Shown here one piece after another: positions 17,640 through 25,881 of a DNA stretch of 64,000 nucleotides; positions within the stretch are counted from its first letter, which is position 1, and each line of letters opens with the position of its first letter. The position numbers and the translations under genes were made by a program. Origin of the DNA: AP-15 sp963772295. GTDB taxonomy: Bacteria; Pseudomonadota; Alphaproteobacteria; ATCC43930; CGMCC-115725. The stretch spans positions 62,001 through 126,000 of the forward strand of contig CAVYWO010000004.1 of assembly GCA_963772295.1 (NCBI GenBank), given 5' to 3'. The notes under the pieces were generated by a model. That model did no database searches, was not told where the DNA came from, and was given only the letters and a program-made list of their open reading frames with translations.

Positions 17640-18839
17640 TCATTGCCGGTCTTCCAGAAACTTCAGATCCTCAAGCCGAGCGACGGGCTTGATGCTGCCG
17701 TCCGCCTGGATCTCGGTGAGGAAAACTTGCTGCATGCCCTGGTTGTTGGTGGCGCTGTAGTGCAAGGTGACCCCGCCAAGGTCGAAGGCGCCTACCTTCT
17801 TGATGGTTGCGAGCAGACCGGCGCGCGTCACTTGCTTGCCCTCCCTTTCCAACGCTTGCACCACCAACCGCCCGACCATGTAGCCCTCCAGCGAGACAAA
17901 GCCGGGCGCCGCGCCCGGGTCGGCCGCTTTCAATGCATTCTGGTATTGAGCGACGAGCGGTATTTTGGTGTTCTCAGGGAATGGGACGACCGTTGTGATC
18001 ACGACCCCCTGACCCTCCTTCCCGAGCTCTTTGGCAAGAGCGTCGGGGCCGACGAAGGAGATGTTCACGAATACCCAGTCTGACCCGATTTCCCGTGCCA
18101 GCCTGATGAACTCGGCGCACGGCGCGTAGGCGCCGACCATGCCCACCGCCTGCGGGTTGGCCTTGCGGATCGCCAGCAAGGCGGTCTTCACGGCGGTCGT
18201 ATTGCGCATGTAAGTGCCCTCACCGACCAGTTTCATCCCGCGCTTGGCCAGCGCCTTGACCATGCCGGAGCGGCCGGCGCGACCGTAGGAATCGTCCTGG
18301 TGCAAAATGGCGATGCGCGTGAGCGCAAGGTCCGTGGTTAGATGCTCGATCCACGCCTGCGTTTCCTGATCGTAGGACGCCCGGACGTTGATCACGTTGT
18401 CGAGGGACGGATTGCGCAAGAAGGCGGCGCCGGTAAAAGGCCCGATAAAGGGCACGTGCGCTGCCGTTGCGACCGGTTGGGCCGCACTTGACGTGGGGGT
18501 GCCGACCTCGCCAATCAGAGCGAAGACCCGATCCTCCTTGATCAAGCGATTGGTATTCTCGATCGCCTTTTCCGGCTCGTAGCCGTCGTCATAGGAGATG
18601 AGGTCGAAGTTGCGCCCGTTGACCCCGCCAGCCGTGTTGGATTGTTTGAAGGCCGCGAGAATACCTTCTCGCATTCCGAGGCCAAGAGCTGCTGTGGGCC
18701 CGTTAAAGACGGCCGATTGCCCGAACACGATCCGATCGGCGAAGACACCCGGCTCGGCGCGAGAGACGGAAGGCGGAATGAAGGCGAGTGTCATGCCGAG
18801 GATCAACGCGGCCGCCGCGGCGCTCCATCGGGAGATCAC
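17640..18839 (-). CDS. Branched-chain-amino-acid-type periplasmic substrate-binding protein
   Basis: 399 residues with a signal peptide (SAAAAALILGMTLAFIPPSVSRA) and the type I periplasmic-binding fold of LivK/HAAT proteins: IVFGQSAVFNGPTAALGLGM, NGRNFDLISYDDGYEPEKA, LIGEVGTPTSSAA and RIAILHQDDSYGRAG. Ligand unknown. No ABC permease or ATPase genes accompany it. Instead it lies between a REC-adenylate cyclase gene (120 bp upstream) and a hybrid histidine kinase (13 bp downstream). A role as ligand sensor feeding the kinase, rather than as an importer, is inferred from this context. Confidence 0.88.
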   Translation of the reverse strand: MISRWSAAAAALILGMTLAFIPPSVSRAEPGVFADRIVFGQSAVFNGPTAALGLGMREGILAAFKQSNTAGGVNGRNFDLISYDDGYEPEKAIENTNRLIKEDRVFALIGEVGTPTSSAAQPVATAAHVPFIGPFTGAAFLRNPSLDNVINVRASYDQETQAWIEHLTTDLALTRIAILHQDDSYGRAGRSGMVKALAKRGMKLVGEGTYMRNTTAVKTALLAIRKANPQAVGMVGAYAPCAEFIRLAREIGSDWVFVNISFVGPDALAKELGKEGQGVVITTVVPFPENTKIPLVAQYQNALKAADPGAAPGFVSLEGYMVGRLVVQALEREGKQVTRAGLLATIKKVGAFDLGGVTLHYSATNNQGMQQVFLTEIQADGSIKPVARLEDLKFLEDRQ

Positions 18840-18960
18840 GGTAAGCCCCCGCCCCAGGTCAGGCGATGAGGGAAGGCGCTTCCAATCCCGTCCGGCTGCA
18901 CCAATTCTCCGGCTCTCGCCATCCCCAGCTGAGCTCGCCGATGACCGTTGATCAGAACAA

Positions 18961-20052
18961 CTATTCAGCGACGGACGACGCCAGTCTTGTGTCGGCTGGA
19001 AATTGCCAACGTGGTGGCCGGAGTCCGGTGCACTCGATCACCTCGATCTTTTGCTTGCCCTTGAGGTCGACAAAACCGAAAGAACGGCCCTGCGCCAGAT
19101 TGCGCAGATGGAGCCAGGCGCGGCCGCTGAGATTGACGCTGCCTGGCCGGCCGTATTCCTCGATCCGCGCCGCGGTGTTGACCGTGTCGCCCCACACGTC
19201 GAACTGGAACTGCGCCTTGCCCATGATGCCGGCCGAGACCGGCCCGTGATCGATGCCGATCCGCACCGCCCAATCGGGACAAACCACCTGCGTCGCCGCC
19301 ACCATGTCGAACGCGCAGGCGACGGCGGCAAGCACCGGCTCGTCGACCGGCGACAGCAGGTTCGCCGTTGCCATAAAGGCGTCGCCTATCGTCTTGATCT
19401 TGTCGAGCCCATGCTTTGCCGCGATCTCCTCGAAGCGGTCCGTCAGCAACTCGAGCTCGGCGAATACCGTTTCGGGCGGGTTCTTTTCGGAGTAGGCAGT
19501 AAAATCCACGACGTCACAGAACAGCACCGCGACGTTCTCGTAGCGTTGCGGCGCGAGACGCCCGTCGCGCTTCAGGGCGCGGGCGATCGGGCGCGGCAGG
19601 ACGCTTGCCAGGAGTTCGTCGGCGCGCCGCCTCTCGCCTTCGATGCGTTCGAGGTAGGCGGCCTCCTGCGCCCGGTAGCGCGACCGTTCGACGCAATTGT
19701 CGACCCGCGCCTTCAACAACACGGGATCGAACGGCTTTGTGAGATAGTCGGCGGCGCCCAGCCCGATGCAGCGCACCACGCTGTTGATGTCCTCGACGGC
19801 CGAGATCATCACCACCGGGATATCGCGTAGCGCAGGATCGGCGCGCATCTCTGCGAGCACCCCGTAGCCGTCAAGCTCGGGCATCATGATGTCGAGAAGA
19901 ACCAGATCAACCCGCCCCGACCGCATCTTTTCGAGCGCGTCGCGGCCGTTCTCGGCGGTGACGAGATTGGAATAACCGCAAGCTTCCAGGCGCATCGACA
20001 ACATAAAGCGGTTGTCGTCGTTGTCGTCCACGACCAAAATAACAGGATCCAT
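18961..20052 (-). CDS. Response-regulator adenylate cyclase (REC + class III cyclase)
   Basis: 363 residues. The N-terminal receiver has acidic pocket VVDDND, phospho-acceptor Asp54 in LLDIMMPELDG and Lys106 in DYLTKPFDP. A helical linker (about 115-160) leads to a class III cyclase domain with metal-binding aspartates in VLFCDVVDFT and KTIGDAFMA, and the C-terminal site VWGDTVNTAARIE. The lysine before TIGD and the Asp of WGDTVN favour ATP over GTP, so cAMP is the likely product. It is expected to be phosphorylated by the adjacent hybrid kinase, linking the binding-protein signal to cAMP. Confidence 0.88.
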   Translation of the reverse strand: MDPVILVVDDNDDNRFMLSMRLEACGYSNLVTAENGRDALEKMRSGRVDLVLLDIMMPELDGYGVLAEMRADPALRDIPVVMISAVEDINSVVRCIGLGAADYLTKPFDPVLLKARVDNCVERSRYRAQEAAYLERIEGERRRADELLASVLPRPIARALKRDGRLAPQRYENVAVLFCDVVDFTAYSEKNPPETVFAELELLTDRFEEIAAKHGLDKIKTIGDAFMATANLLSPVDEPVLAAVACAFDMVAATQVVCPDWAVRIGIDHGPVSAGIMGKAQFQFDVWGDTVNTAARIEEYGRPGSVNLSGRAWLHLRNLAQGRSFGFVDLKGKQKIEVIECTGLRPPRWQFPADTRLASSVAE

Positions 20053-20256
20053 GATCCAGCTCCGGCGGCCTTAACCTATACCCGAGGCCGCGGCAGGACA
20101 AGCGACTTCGTTAAAATCTGCCGAAGTGCGGCGCGTCCGGGTGAGCGGCGATCAAGCCACATGGGGAATGTGGCCGGCAAGTGCGACCAGAAGCGCCGGG
20201 GGGCGCTGGCCGATCGGCCGGTGCGTCGCGGATCGCCGCGTCAGGCGAGCGCCGCC

Positions 20257-21549
20257 TCAGGCGAGGGCCGGCGCGTTGCGGCGGTCCAGATCGACCCAGC
20301 TCTCGGCCATCATCAGCTCCGCCCAGCGGCGATAGAAATGGCGGTGATTGCTCTCGCTGATGCGCTCTCGGCTGGCCCAGGCGCCGAGCCTTTCGTCATA
20401 GCGGTCGTGACCGATGCCCATCCGGATGTTGACGGCCATGCGGCGCGAGACGACGCCGCGGCAGGTGCGGGTGCATTCCTGCCAATTGTCCATGTCGTCC
20501 TGCTCGAAGGTGCCGGACGGGCTGAACCCGCGGATCCCGGCCAAGCGCACCGCCTCCTTGACCTCGGCCGGTGCGGCCTTGTCGCAGAACACCCACGACC
20601 AAATCTCGGTCTTGTCCGGCCCGCGCGGATGCCACACCCGGAAGCTGCGCGAGGTGCCGCGCACCATCGAAAAATGCGGGAACACGGTGCCGACGATCGG
20701 ATTGGTCAACCGGGAGCGGGGACCGAGCCGCCGTTCGACCTCGGGGCGGATCGCCCGCTCATAGGCCTGGATCGCCGGCACCGGCGGGTCGCTCGAATCG
20801 TCGGGCCCAACGCAAATCAGCACATGGCCGTTGCCCGGCGAGAGCATGCTGCCCGTCGATTTCGGGTTGGCGGTGACGCCGGTGCTGAAGGCCGTCGTAA
20901 TCGCCGAGAGATGCGTCCACTGCACGTGATAGGCGTCGCCGCCGAAATTCTCGGCCGGGAATTTCCAATTGCACGGCACCATCCATTTATGCGTGGCCAG
21001 CACTTCGACGCCGCCCTCGCGCCGATCGAAGAACGCGTCGAGATACCAGGCCATCCCGCCGAGATATTGCGGCAATGTCGGCGCGGCAGGATCGAAGGTC
21101 GCGAAGATCAGCCCGCGATGGCTGTCGAGCTGCGCCACCGGCACGAGACCCCATTCGGTCACGTCGAGCTCGTCGAAATAGAATTCCTTGAGTTGCGGGA
21201 CGCCGAAGAGGCTGCCGTCGTTGCGGTAGGTCCAGCCGTGATAGGCGCAGGTGAAGCTCGCGGCGTTGCCGCTGTCGGCGCGGCACAGCCGGTTGCCGCG
21301 ATGCCGGCAGACATTCAAGAAGGCATGGATCTTGCCGCGGCTGTCGCGCACGACGAGAACCGGGTCCTCGCCCATATGGGCGGTGACGAAGTCGCCGGGC
21401 CGCGGGATCTGGCTCTCATGGCATAGGAACAGCCAGCAGCGGGCAAAGATCCGTTTCTGCTCCGCCTCATAGATTGCCGGCTCGATGTAGATGCGGCGGC
21501 TGACGAGCCCGCGCTCGCTGTCGACCAATTGTTCGACATCTGCCGTCAT
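20257..21549 (-). CDS. Aromatic-ring-hydroxylating dioxygenase, large (alpha) subunit
   Basis: 430 residues. Rieske [2Fe-2S] ligands are Cys81-x-His83 (NVCRHRGN) and Cys101-x2-His104 (CAYHGW). The catalytic mononuclear iron site is GDAYHVQWTHLS (His208, His213), with a third acidic ligand in the EQDDMDNW segment near 351-354. Asp205 is the bridging residue between subunits. It resembles benzoate/biphenyl-type oxygenase alpha subunits. No beta subunit, ferredoxin or reductase gene is adjacent, so it either recruits distant partners or belongs to the alpha-only class. Substrate cannot be told from sequence. Confidence 0.88.
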   Translation of the reverse strand: MTADVEQLVDSERGLVSRRIYIEPAIYEAEQKRIFARCWLFLCHESQIPRPGDFVTAHMGEDPVLVVRDSRGKIHAFLNVCRHRGNRLCRADSGNAASFTCAYHGWTYRNDGSLFGVPQLKEFYFDELDVTEWGLVPVAQLDSHRGLIFATFDPAAPTLPQYLGGMAWYLDAFFDRREGGVEVLATHKWMVPCNWKFPAENFGGDAYHVQWTHLSAITTAFSTGVTANPKSTGSMLSPGNGHVLICVGPDDSSDPPVPAIQAYERAIRPEVERRLGPRSRLTNPIVGTVFPHFSMVRGTSRSFRVWHPRGPDKTEIWSWVFCDKAAPAEVKEAVRLAGIRGFSPSGTFEQDDMDNWQECTRTCRGVVSRRMAVNIRMGIGHDRYDERLGAWASRERISESNHRHFYRRWAELMMAESWVDLDRRNAPALA

Positions 21550-21899
21550 CGGCGCGCTCCCTGGGCGGTGGTCGGCATCGGCACGGCGGGCGCGACACCG
21601 ATCGGTCTTCTATATCACCGCTCGCCAGCCAGAATCAAAAATGCGCGCGCCTTGGTAGTGAATTTCTGCATCGCTGGCGAGCGGAACTTGCCCGGCAGCG
21701 TGTCCGATGACGACTTCGCGCACGTTTACGGACCCTCCGCACGGCTCAGATTAAACCGCCGTGCTTGGCCAACCATAGCGGCCATTCATTATTCATCCAT
21801 CAGCGCCGGACCCACCTTGATCGCGGCCGGGGTAGCGGGCCACGGTCATTCCTCGGGCAAGATGGCAGAGCGCCCGACCTATGTCGCTCCGCAAAGTTA
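21550..21899. other. Intergenic stretch upstream of the MITE
   Basis: 350 bp of somewhat lower GC between the Rieske gene start and the MITE. I see no supported gene. It should contain the dioxygenase promoter. Confidence 0.5.
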
Positions 21900-22088
21900 C
21901 TAGGGCGTGTCGTCAATCAGCAGCGCTGGCTCACATATATCAACGCTTTGGCCGGGCTCGGCCCGGCCATCCACGAGAAACGGCACAGGCCTTCGCGGGC
22001 TCCCGTGGATGCCCGGCCCAAGGCCGGGCAAGACGGTAATCGGATGTAATCGGAACGGGGCGTCCGCTCAATTGACGACAGGCCCTAG
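21900..22088. mobile_element. MITE-like palindromic element, copy 1 (189 bp)
   Basis: The ends are near-perfect terminal inverted repeats, ctagggcgtgtcgtcaat and its counterpart attgacgacaggccctag (17 of 18 match). The element is bounded by CTAG on both sides, a YTAR-type target duplication as made by IS5-like transposases. The interior holds the palindrome ggccgggctcggcccgg and the arm gtggatgcccggcccaag. A second copy lies at 33653-33870. There is no coding capacity, so it must be mobilised in trans. The right-end CTAG supplies the stop codon of the HEPN gene. Confidence 0.85.
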
Positions 22089-22693
22089 CATAGGTTGAGA
22101 TGCTTCTGCAGGTCCTCATCGAACGGCTGGAGAAGACTGTAGATATTATTCACCTTTGCCAACCGGTCGAATGGATCGAATTGCTGGCCGAGGTGCACCC
22201 TTCGGGATTGATGCGCGTGGTCGCCACGAATCTTTGCGAATGCGTTTAGGTCTGAGATCAGAATCGGATCTACCGCTGTTACATCTATCCCCAGCGGGAT
22301 CAGCATAGCGCACACATATCGCTCGCTGATGCCATGATTGTTCCTAATCGCTGTCCTGTTAACATTTATCGCGCTTCCGGCGGAGGTCTGCCATGCATTG
22401 CTCCCCGGAATCTGCGACGGCACAGTAAGCGACGGTCGATACGCCAATAGGTGTGCGAGCATGGGGCTAAAGCCCGGGCCGAAGCCTTTGACATCAATCG
22501 CATTTAGGATTTCCAAGGCCCAATCTTCCAGAAAATGCTCGAATTCGCCATGCGCAAACACCGTATAGGCAGCAGCCTGAGATAGCTGCCGCTCGGTGTA
22601 GCCGCCAGCAAGCCGCCGTGCAAACCCGAGATGGTGCTTCCGCAATCGCTCCAGGCTGCGTCCCAACGCTCGGTAGCGCCTGGATGCCGCCAT
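22085..22693 (-). CDS. MAE_28990/RiboL-PSP-type HEPN nuclease-like protein
   Basis: 202 residues, mostly helical. It carries the HEPN ribonuclease motif R-x4-H as Arg156-GDHA-His161 (KIRGDHAHQSRR), and N-terminal helices AAAYTVFAHGEFEHFLEDW with further acidic/aromatic residues of the family. HEPN proteins of this type are RNA-cutting or RNA-binding toxins or effectors in antiviral and toxin-antitoxin systems. It starts 6 bp after the DUF262 gene, so they form an operon. Its stop codon (TAG, 22087-22085) lies inside the CTAG boundary of a MITE, so the native C-terminus may have been trimmed. Function in defence is inferred from family and pairing. Confidence 0.75.
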   Translation of the reverse strand: MAASRRYRALGRSLERLRKHHLGFARRLAGGYTERQLSQAAAYTVFAHGEFEHFLEDWALEILNAIDVKGFGPGFSPMLAHLLAYRPSLTVPSQIPGSNAWQTSAGSAINVNRTAIRNNHGISERYVCAMLIPLGIDVTAVDPILISDLNAFAKIRGDHAHQSRRVHLGQQFDPFDRLAKVNNIYSLLQPFDEDLQKHLNLC

Positions 22694-22699
22694 TGGGCT

Positions 22700-23899
22700 C
22701 TACGCAGCGAACGGTGCTTCCACCCTGCGCTCTAGCACCTCGCTCAAAACGCGAGCCCAGGTCAAAAACCGAACACGGTTCGCTTCCCGCGATTTGGTCG
22801 TTTGCTCGATCGACGCAAGGAAAGGCCGGTCTACCTCACAAAGGCGTTTGAATGCATCTTCTATATTCCTCTCCCGACCCCTCGACGCTTCCCGTATTTG
22901 TGGATCAGAAAAATAATATGACATAATATCGAACACAGCGCGGTTGATGCGTTTCTCATAAATGCGGCCGTTCCATTTCCGGACTTCGTTCCGGTCGCTG
23001 AAAATCTCCCGCACGCGAGTGAGAGCATTATCCAGCTCGTCCGCTTGCTCATGCAGAAGACCTGCCACGCGGGGCCAGTCGTGGTTCATACGCTTGGTCG
23101 TATTGTCGAGAAACCGCTTCAGGTCTCCATCGTATTCGCGCGCAAAATTCCGATACGCGAAGTAACGTAAGACAAGCTCGACATCCCGCATTCTGAAATC
23201 AGGACCGCGAAGTTTCAGAAGCCGCCTGACGCCAACACGGTCAACGGAAACGTCATCGATAAAATCAGAAAAGCTGCCAGGATGGAGTGCCTGCCTCAAC
23301 TCTTGCGGCGAGAGCTGCACGCTCCCGGTGTTGATTCTTAAAAAGACCGAATATAAGTAGCGCTCGTCTTTCCAGCCGCGGATGACAACCGTTCGGATCG
23401 TCTGGTTGTCAAAAATATTTAGCCTGCCGGCGAACTGGTCATTCTGTTGCAGGGCGCTGTATGTGAGGCCATTCAGCTCCGGTTGGTCGCTAAGCCCAGT
23501 CAACCGTAGTTGTTCGAAATCATCCCCTTCCGGCCGCGCGGAGAATTGCCGTAACGTAAGCAACCGCTGTTTGCCGTCGATCACGACAAAGCTACCCTTC
23601 TTTCCCTTCTCCTCCGCCAGGATGATTTGCGGTACCGGGAGACCTAGGATCAGTGACTCAACAAACAAGCTCTTGCGCAACGCGTCCCACGCGTTACGGC
23701 GTTGAAAGCGAGGGTTCAGATTGATGTTCCCGCGCCGCAGTTGGTTGACAATGGTTTCCGTCGTCCAGTCTGTACCCCATAGGGAAGGCCCAGCGAACCA
23801 GTCCTCTGTAAGCTCTAAATCGGTTAGGTCTTCCTGCTGGTCCTCGGGTAGATCGATCTCTTCGTCGATCTCGGCCGGCAACGCGACAGCAGCTTGCAT
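22700..23899 (-). CDS. DUF262 (GmrSD-N/ParB-like) protein
   Basis: 399 residues. An acidic N-terminal tail precedes the DUF262 core: INLNPRFQRRNAWDALRKSL, GLPVPQIILAEE and the hallmark VIDGKQRLLTLRQF (DGKQR near residue 108), the ParB-like nucleotide-binding motif. Then come FLRINTGSVQLSPQELRQ and a helical C-terminus. DUF262 proteins include the nucleotide-sensing half of the modification-dependent enzyme GmrSD; here the DUF1524 HNH nuclease part is absent and a HEPN protein is encoded instead. ATG 23899 is chosen over GTG 23926 because gaggag lies six bases upstream. First gene of the two-gene module. Confidence 0.82.
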   Translation of the reverse strand: MQAAVALPAEIDEEIDLPEDQQEDLTDLELTEDWFAGPSLWGTDWTTETIVNQLRRGNINLNPRFQRRNAWDALRKSLFVESLILGLPVPQIILAEEKGKKGSFVVIDGKQRLLTLRQFSARPEGDDFEQLRLTGLSDQPELNGLTYSALQQNDQFAGRLNIFDNQTIRTVVIRGWKDERYLYSVFLRINTGSVQLSPQELRQALHPGSFSDFIDDVSVDRVGVRRLLKLRGPDFRMRDVELVLRYFAYRNFAREYDGDLKRFLDNTTKRMNHDWPRVAGLLHEQADELDNALTRVREIFSDRNEVRKWNGRIYEKRINRAVFDIMSYYFSDPQIREASRGRERNIEDAFKRLCEVDRPFLASIEQTTKSREANRVRFLTWARVLSEVLERRVEAPFAA

Positions 23900-23997
23900 A
23901 CTTGGCTCCTCGACCCGCCGCGGCACTCGTTTGCTCGCGATCGGGCTCGCTGCTCAAAAGGCGTGAGAACTATAGCATAGCGACTCTGGTTTAGTGC

Positions 23998-24213
23998 GGC
24001 ACCAGGCCCGCCGATCTGCCGTTCGAACCGCCGACCAAGTTCGAGCTGGTCGCCAATCTAAGGACCATCAAGGCGCTCGGCCTCACCGTCTCGCAGACGG
24101 CCCTGCCGACGAAGATCATCGAATGGCGTCGGCAGGCGTCCGAAAACCCTTTGCAGGACCGGCTGTTGCGGCTGCGCCGAAGCGGGCGGCGGGTGTGGGT
24201 CCGTTCGCGGTAG
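23998..24213 (+). pseudogene. Remnant of an ABC_sub_bind-type substrate-binding protein, C-terminal end
   Basis: A 71-codon open stretch reads PADLPFEPPTKFELVANL then RTIKALGLTVSQTALP and EWRR. This matches the conserved C-terminus of the abundant alphaproteobacterial ABC substrate-binding family (PF04392), which normally ends with LPVEQPTKFELVINLKTAKALGL. The other approximately 250 residues are absent, so this is a relic. It abuts the start of the defence-like module and suggests past recombination at this site. Confidence 0.7.
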
Positions 24214-24276
24214 TTCAAACTGAGGCAGTGCCGCAAAAAGCTTGCGTCCGGATCGATGTGCTGGTATCGTGCGATA

Positions 24277-24354
24277 ATGATAACGACAACGGTTGACGGT
24301 ACGCGCCGTCGGTTCGCGCGATACTGGTTCCGCCGGTTCATCACGGCGGCCTAG
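24277..24354 (+). CDS. Putative 25-residue leader peptide rich in aromatic codons
   Basis: An ATG at 24277 opens a 25-codon frame ending at TAG 24352-24354. The residues around its middle are FARYWFRRF, five aromatic codons (ttc, tac, tgg, ttc, ttc) within nine. It lies about 120 bp upstream of the class II DAHP synthase, the first enzyme of aromatic amino acid synthesis, and directly before a terminator (24379-24412). This is the layout of a transcription attenuator in which ribosome stalling at Phe/Tyr/Trp codons favours read-through. The ribosome-binding site is weak (no clear SD). The call is inferred from position and composition. Confidence 0.6.
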   Translation: MITTTVDGTRRRFARYWFRRFITAA

Positions 24355-24412
24355 GAGCGCAGACCCGCGATCGTTCCAAAGCCGCCCGCACCCGAGGCGG
24401 CTTTTGTGTTTC
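24330..24412 (+). promoter_or_regulatory. Predicted attenuator: pause, antiterminator and terminator hairpins before the DAHP synthase
   Basis: Three complementary segments are visible: ccgcc (24330-24334), ggcggc (24345-24350, end of the leader peptide) and gccgcc (24381-24386), with ggcggctt at 24396-24403. Segment 1 with 2 gives an early hairpin, 2 with 3 an antiterminator, and 3 with 4 a terminator stem followed by tttgtgttt. The mutually exclusive pairing is what classical amino-acid attenuators show. The nearest gene downstream is the class II DAHP synthase. Confidence 0.6.
24379..24412 (+). terminator. Rho-independent terminator of the attenuator
   Basis: An 8-bp stem, aagccgcc/ggcggctt, with a nine-base loop is followed by a t-rich tail (tttgtgttt). 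No gene ends just before it except the predicted leader peptide, which supports a regulatory rather than an end-of-operon role. Confidence 0.75.
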
Positions 24413-24476
24413 TGATCCCCAAACACCCGAATGTCGCCGATGGTCGAGCGGCCTCCAGCAGCGAAGGAAGCTTGCG

Positions 24477-25871
24477 ATGACAGCAAAATGGACGCCCGAC
24501 AGCTGGCGCGGTCTGCCGATCCGGCAGGTTCCGGGTTACGACAACCCGGCCGCACTCGCCCGCGTCGAGGAAACCCTGAACCGCTTTCCGCCGCTCGTCT
24601 TTGCCGGCGAGGCGCGGCGCCTCAAGGAACGGCTCGCCGCGGTCGCGGCCGGCAAGGCCTTTCTGCTGCAGGGCGGCGACTGCGCGGAAAGCTTCGCCGA
24701 ATTCCATCCGAACAACATCCGCGACATGTTCAAGGTGCTGCTGCAGATGGCGGTGGTCTTGACCTTCGGCGCCGGCTCGCCGGTGGTCAAGGTCGGCCGA
24801 CTCGCCGGCCAGTTCGCCAAGCCGCGCTCGTCGGAGACCGAGACCCAGGACGGCAAGACCCTGCCCTCCTACCGCGGCGACATCATCAACGGCCTCGAGT
24901 TCGACGCCGCGGCGCGGGTTCCCGACCCGCAGCGCATGGTCCAGGCGTACAGCCAATCGGCGGCAACCCTCAATCTTTTGCGCGCCTTTGCCCAGGGCGG
25001 CTATGCCGATCTGCACCGGGTGCACGCCTGGAACCAGGATTTCGTCGCCAACTCGCCGCAGGGGGAGCGCTACCGCGAGCTCGCCGACCGGCTGACCGAG
25101 ACGCTTGCCTTTATGGAGGCCTGCGGCCTCACCTCGGATACCGCGCCGCAGATCCGCGAGACCGAATTCTATACCTCGCACGAGGCGCTGTTCCTGTCTT
25201 ACGAGCAGGCGCTGACCCGGGTCGATTCGACGACCGGGGACTGGTACGATTGTTCGGCGCACCTCGTCTGGCTCGGCGACCGAACCCGCCAGGTCGACGG
25301 CGCCCATGCCGAGTTCCTGCGCGGCATCAAGAACCCGGTCGGCATGAAATGCGGTCCGACCCTCGAACCGGACGACCTCTTGCGCCTGATCGACCGGCTC
25401 GATCCGGAAAACGAGCCGGGGCGGCTGACCCTGATCACGCGGATGGGGGCCGACCAGGTCGACGCCCGCCTGCCGCGGCTGATCCGTGCGGTCGAGCGCG
25501 AGGGGCGCCGGGTCGCATGGTGCGTCGACCCGATGCACGGCAACACGATCACCTCGTCGAACGGTTACAAGACCCGGCGGTTCGACCGCATCCTCGCCGA
25601 GGTGCACAGCGCCTTCGCGATCCACGCCGCCGAGGGCAGCCATGCCGGCGGCGTGCATTTCGAGCTGACCGGGCAGAACGTCACCGAATGCATCGGCGGC
25701 GCGCAGGCGATCAGCGAGGCGGCGCTTGCCGACCGCTATCTGACGCATTGCGACCCGCGGCTCAACGCCAGCCAAGCGCTCGAGCTCGCCTTCGAGATCG
25801 CCGAGGCGCTGAAGCGTGAGCGCCAGGGCAATGGGATGCGCACGCCGCAGCGCCTCGCCGCCGTCTCGTGA
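24477..25871 (+). CDS. aroG: Class II 3-deoxy-7-phosphoheptulonate (DAHP) synthase
   Basis: 464 residues, full length for the plant-type (class II) enzyme. Conserved blocks are FLLQGGDCAESFAEF (metal-binding Cys about 63), VKVGRLAGQFAKPRSS, VGMKCGPTLEPDDLL, RVAWCVDPMHGNTITS and GGVHFELTGQNVTECIGG. It condenses PEP and erythrose-4-phosphate, the entry step of the shikimate pathway. A good SD (gaaggaag) precedes ATG 24477. An aromatic-rich leader peptide and terminator just upstream suggest attenuation control. Plain 'class II aroG/aroF' naming varies, so the symbol is nominal. Confidence 0.95.
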   Translation: MTAKWTPDSWRGLPIRQVPGYDNPAALARVEETLNRFPPLVFAGEARRLKERLAAVAAGKAFLLQGGDCAESFAEFHPNNIRDMFKVLLQMAVVLTFGAGSPVVKVGRLAGQFAKPRSSETETQDGKTLPSYRGDIINGLEFDAAARVPDPQRMVQAYSQSAATLNLLRAFAQGGYADLHRVHAWNQDFVANSPQGERYRELADRLTETLAFMEACGLTSDTAPQIRETEFYTSHEALFLSYEQALTRVDSTTGDWYDCSAHLVWLGDRTRQVDGAHAEFLRGIKNPVGMKCGPTLEPDDLLRLIDRLDPENEPGRLTLITRMGADQVDARLPRLIRAVEREGRRVAWCVDPMHGNTITSSNGYKTRRFDRILAEVHSAFAIHAAEGSHAGGVHFELTGQNVTECIGGAQAISEAALADRYLTHCDPRLNASQALELAFEIAEALKRERQGNGMRTPQRLAAVS

Positions 25872-25881
25872 GGCGAGGCCG

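Noticed and set aside
24379..24412. Terminator for the substrate-binding-protein relic
   Set aside because: The relic ends 165 bp earlier, and the stem pairs precisely with the leader-peptide end, so an attenuator role fits better.
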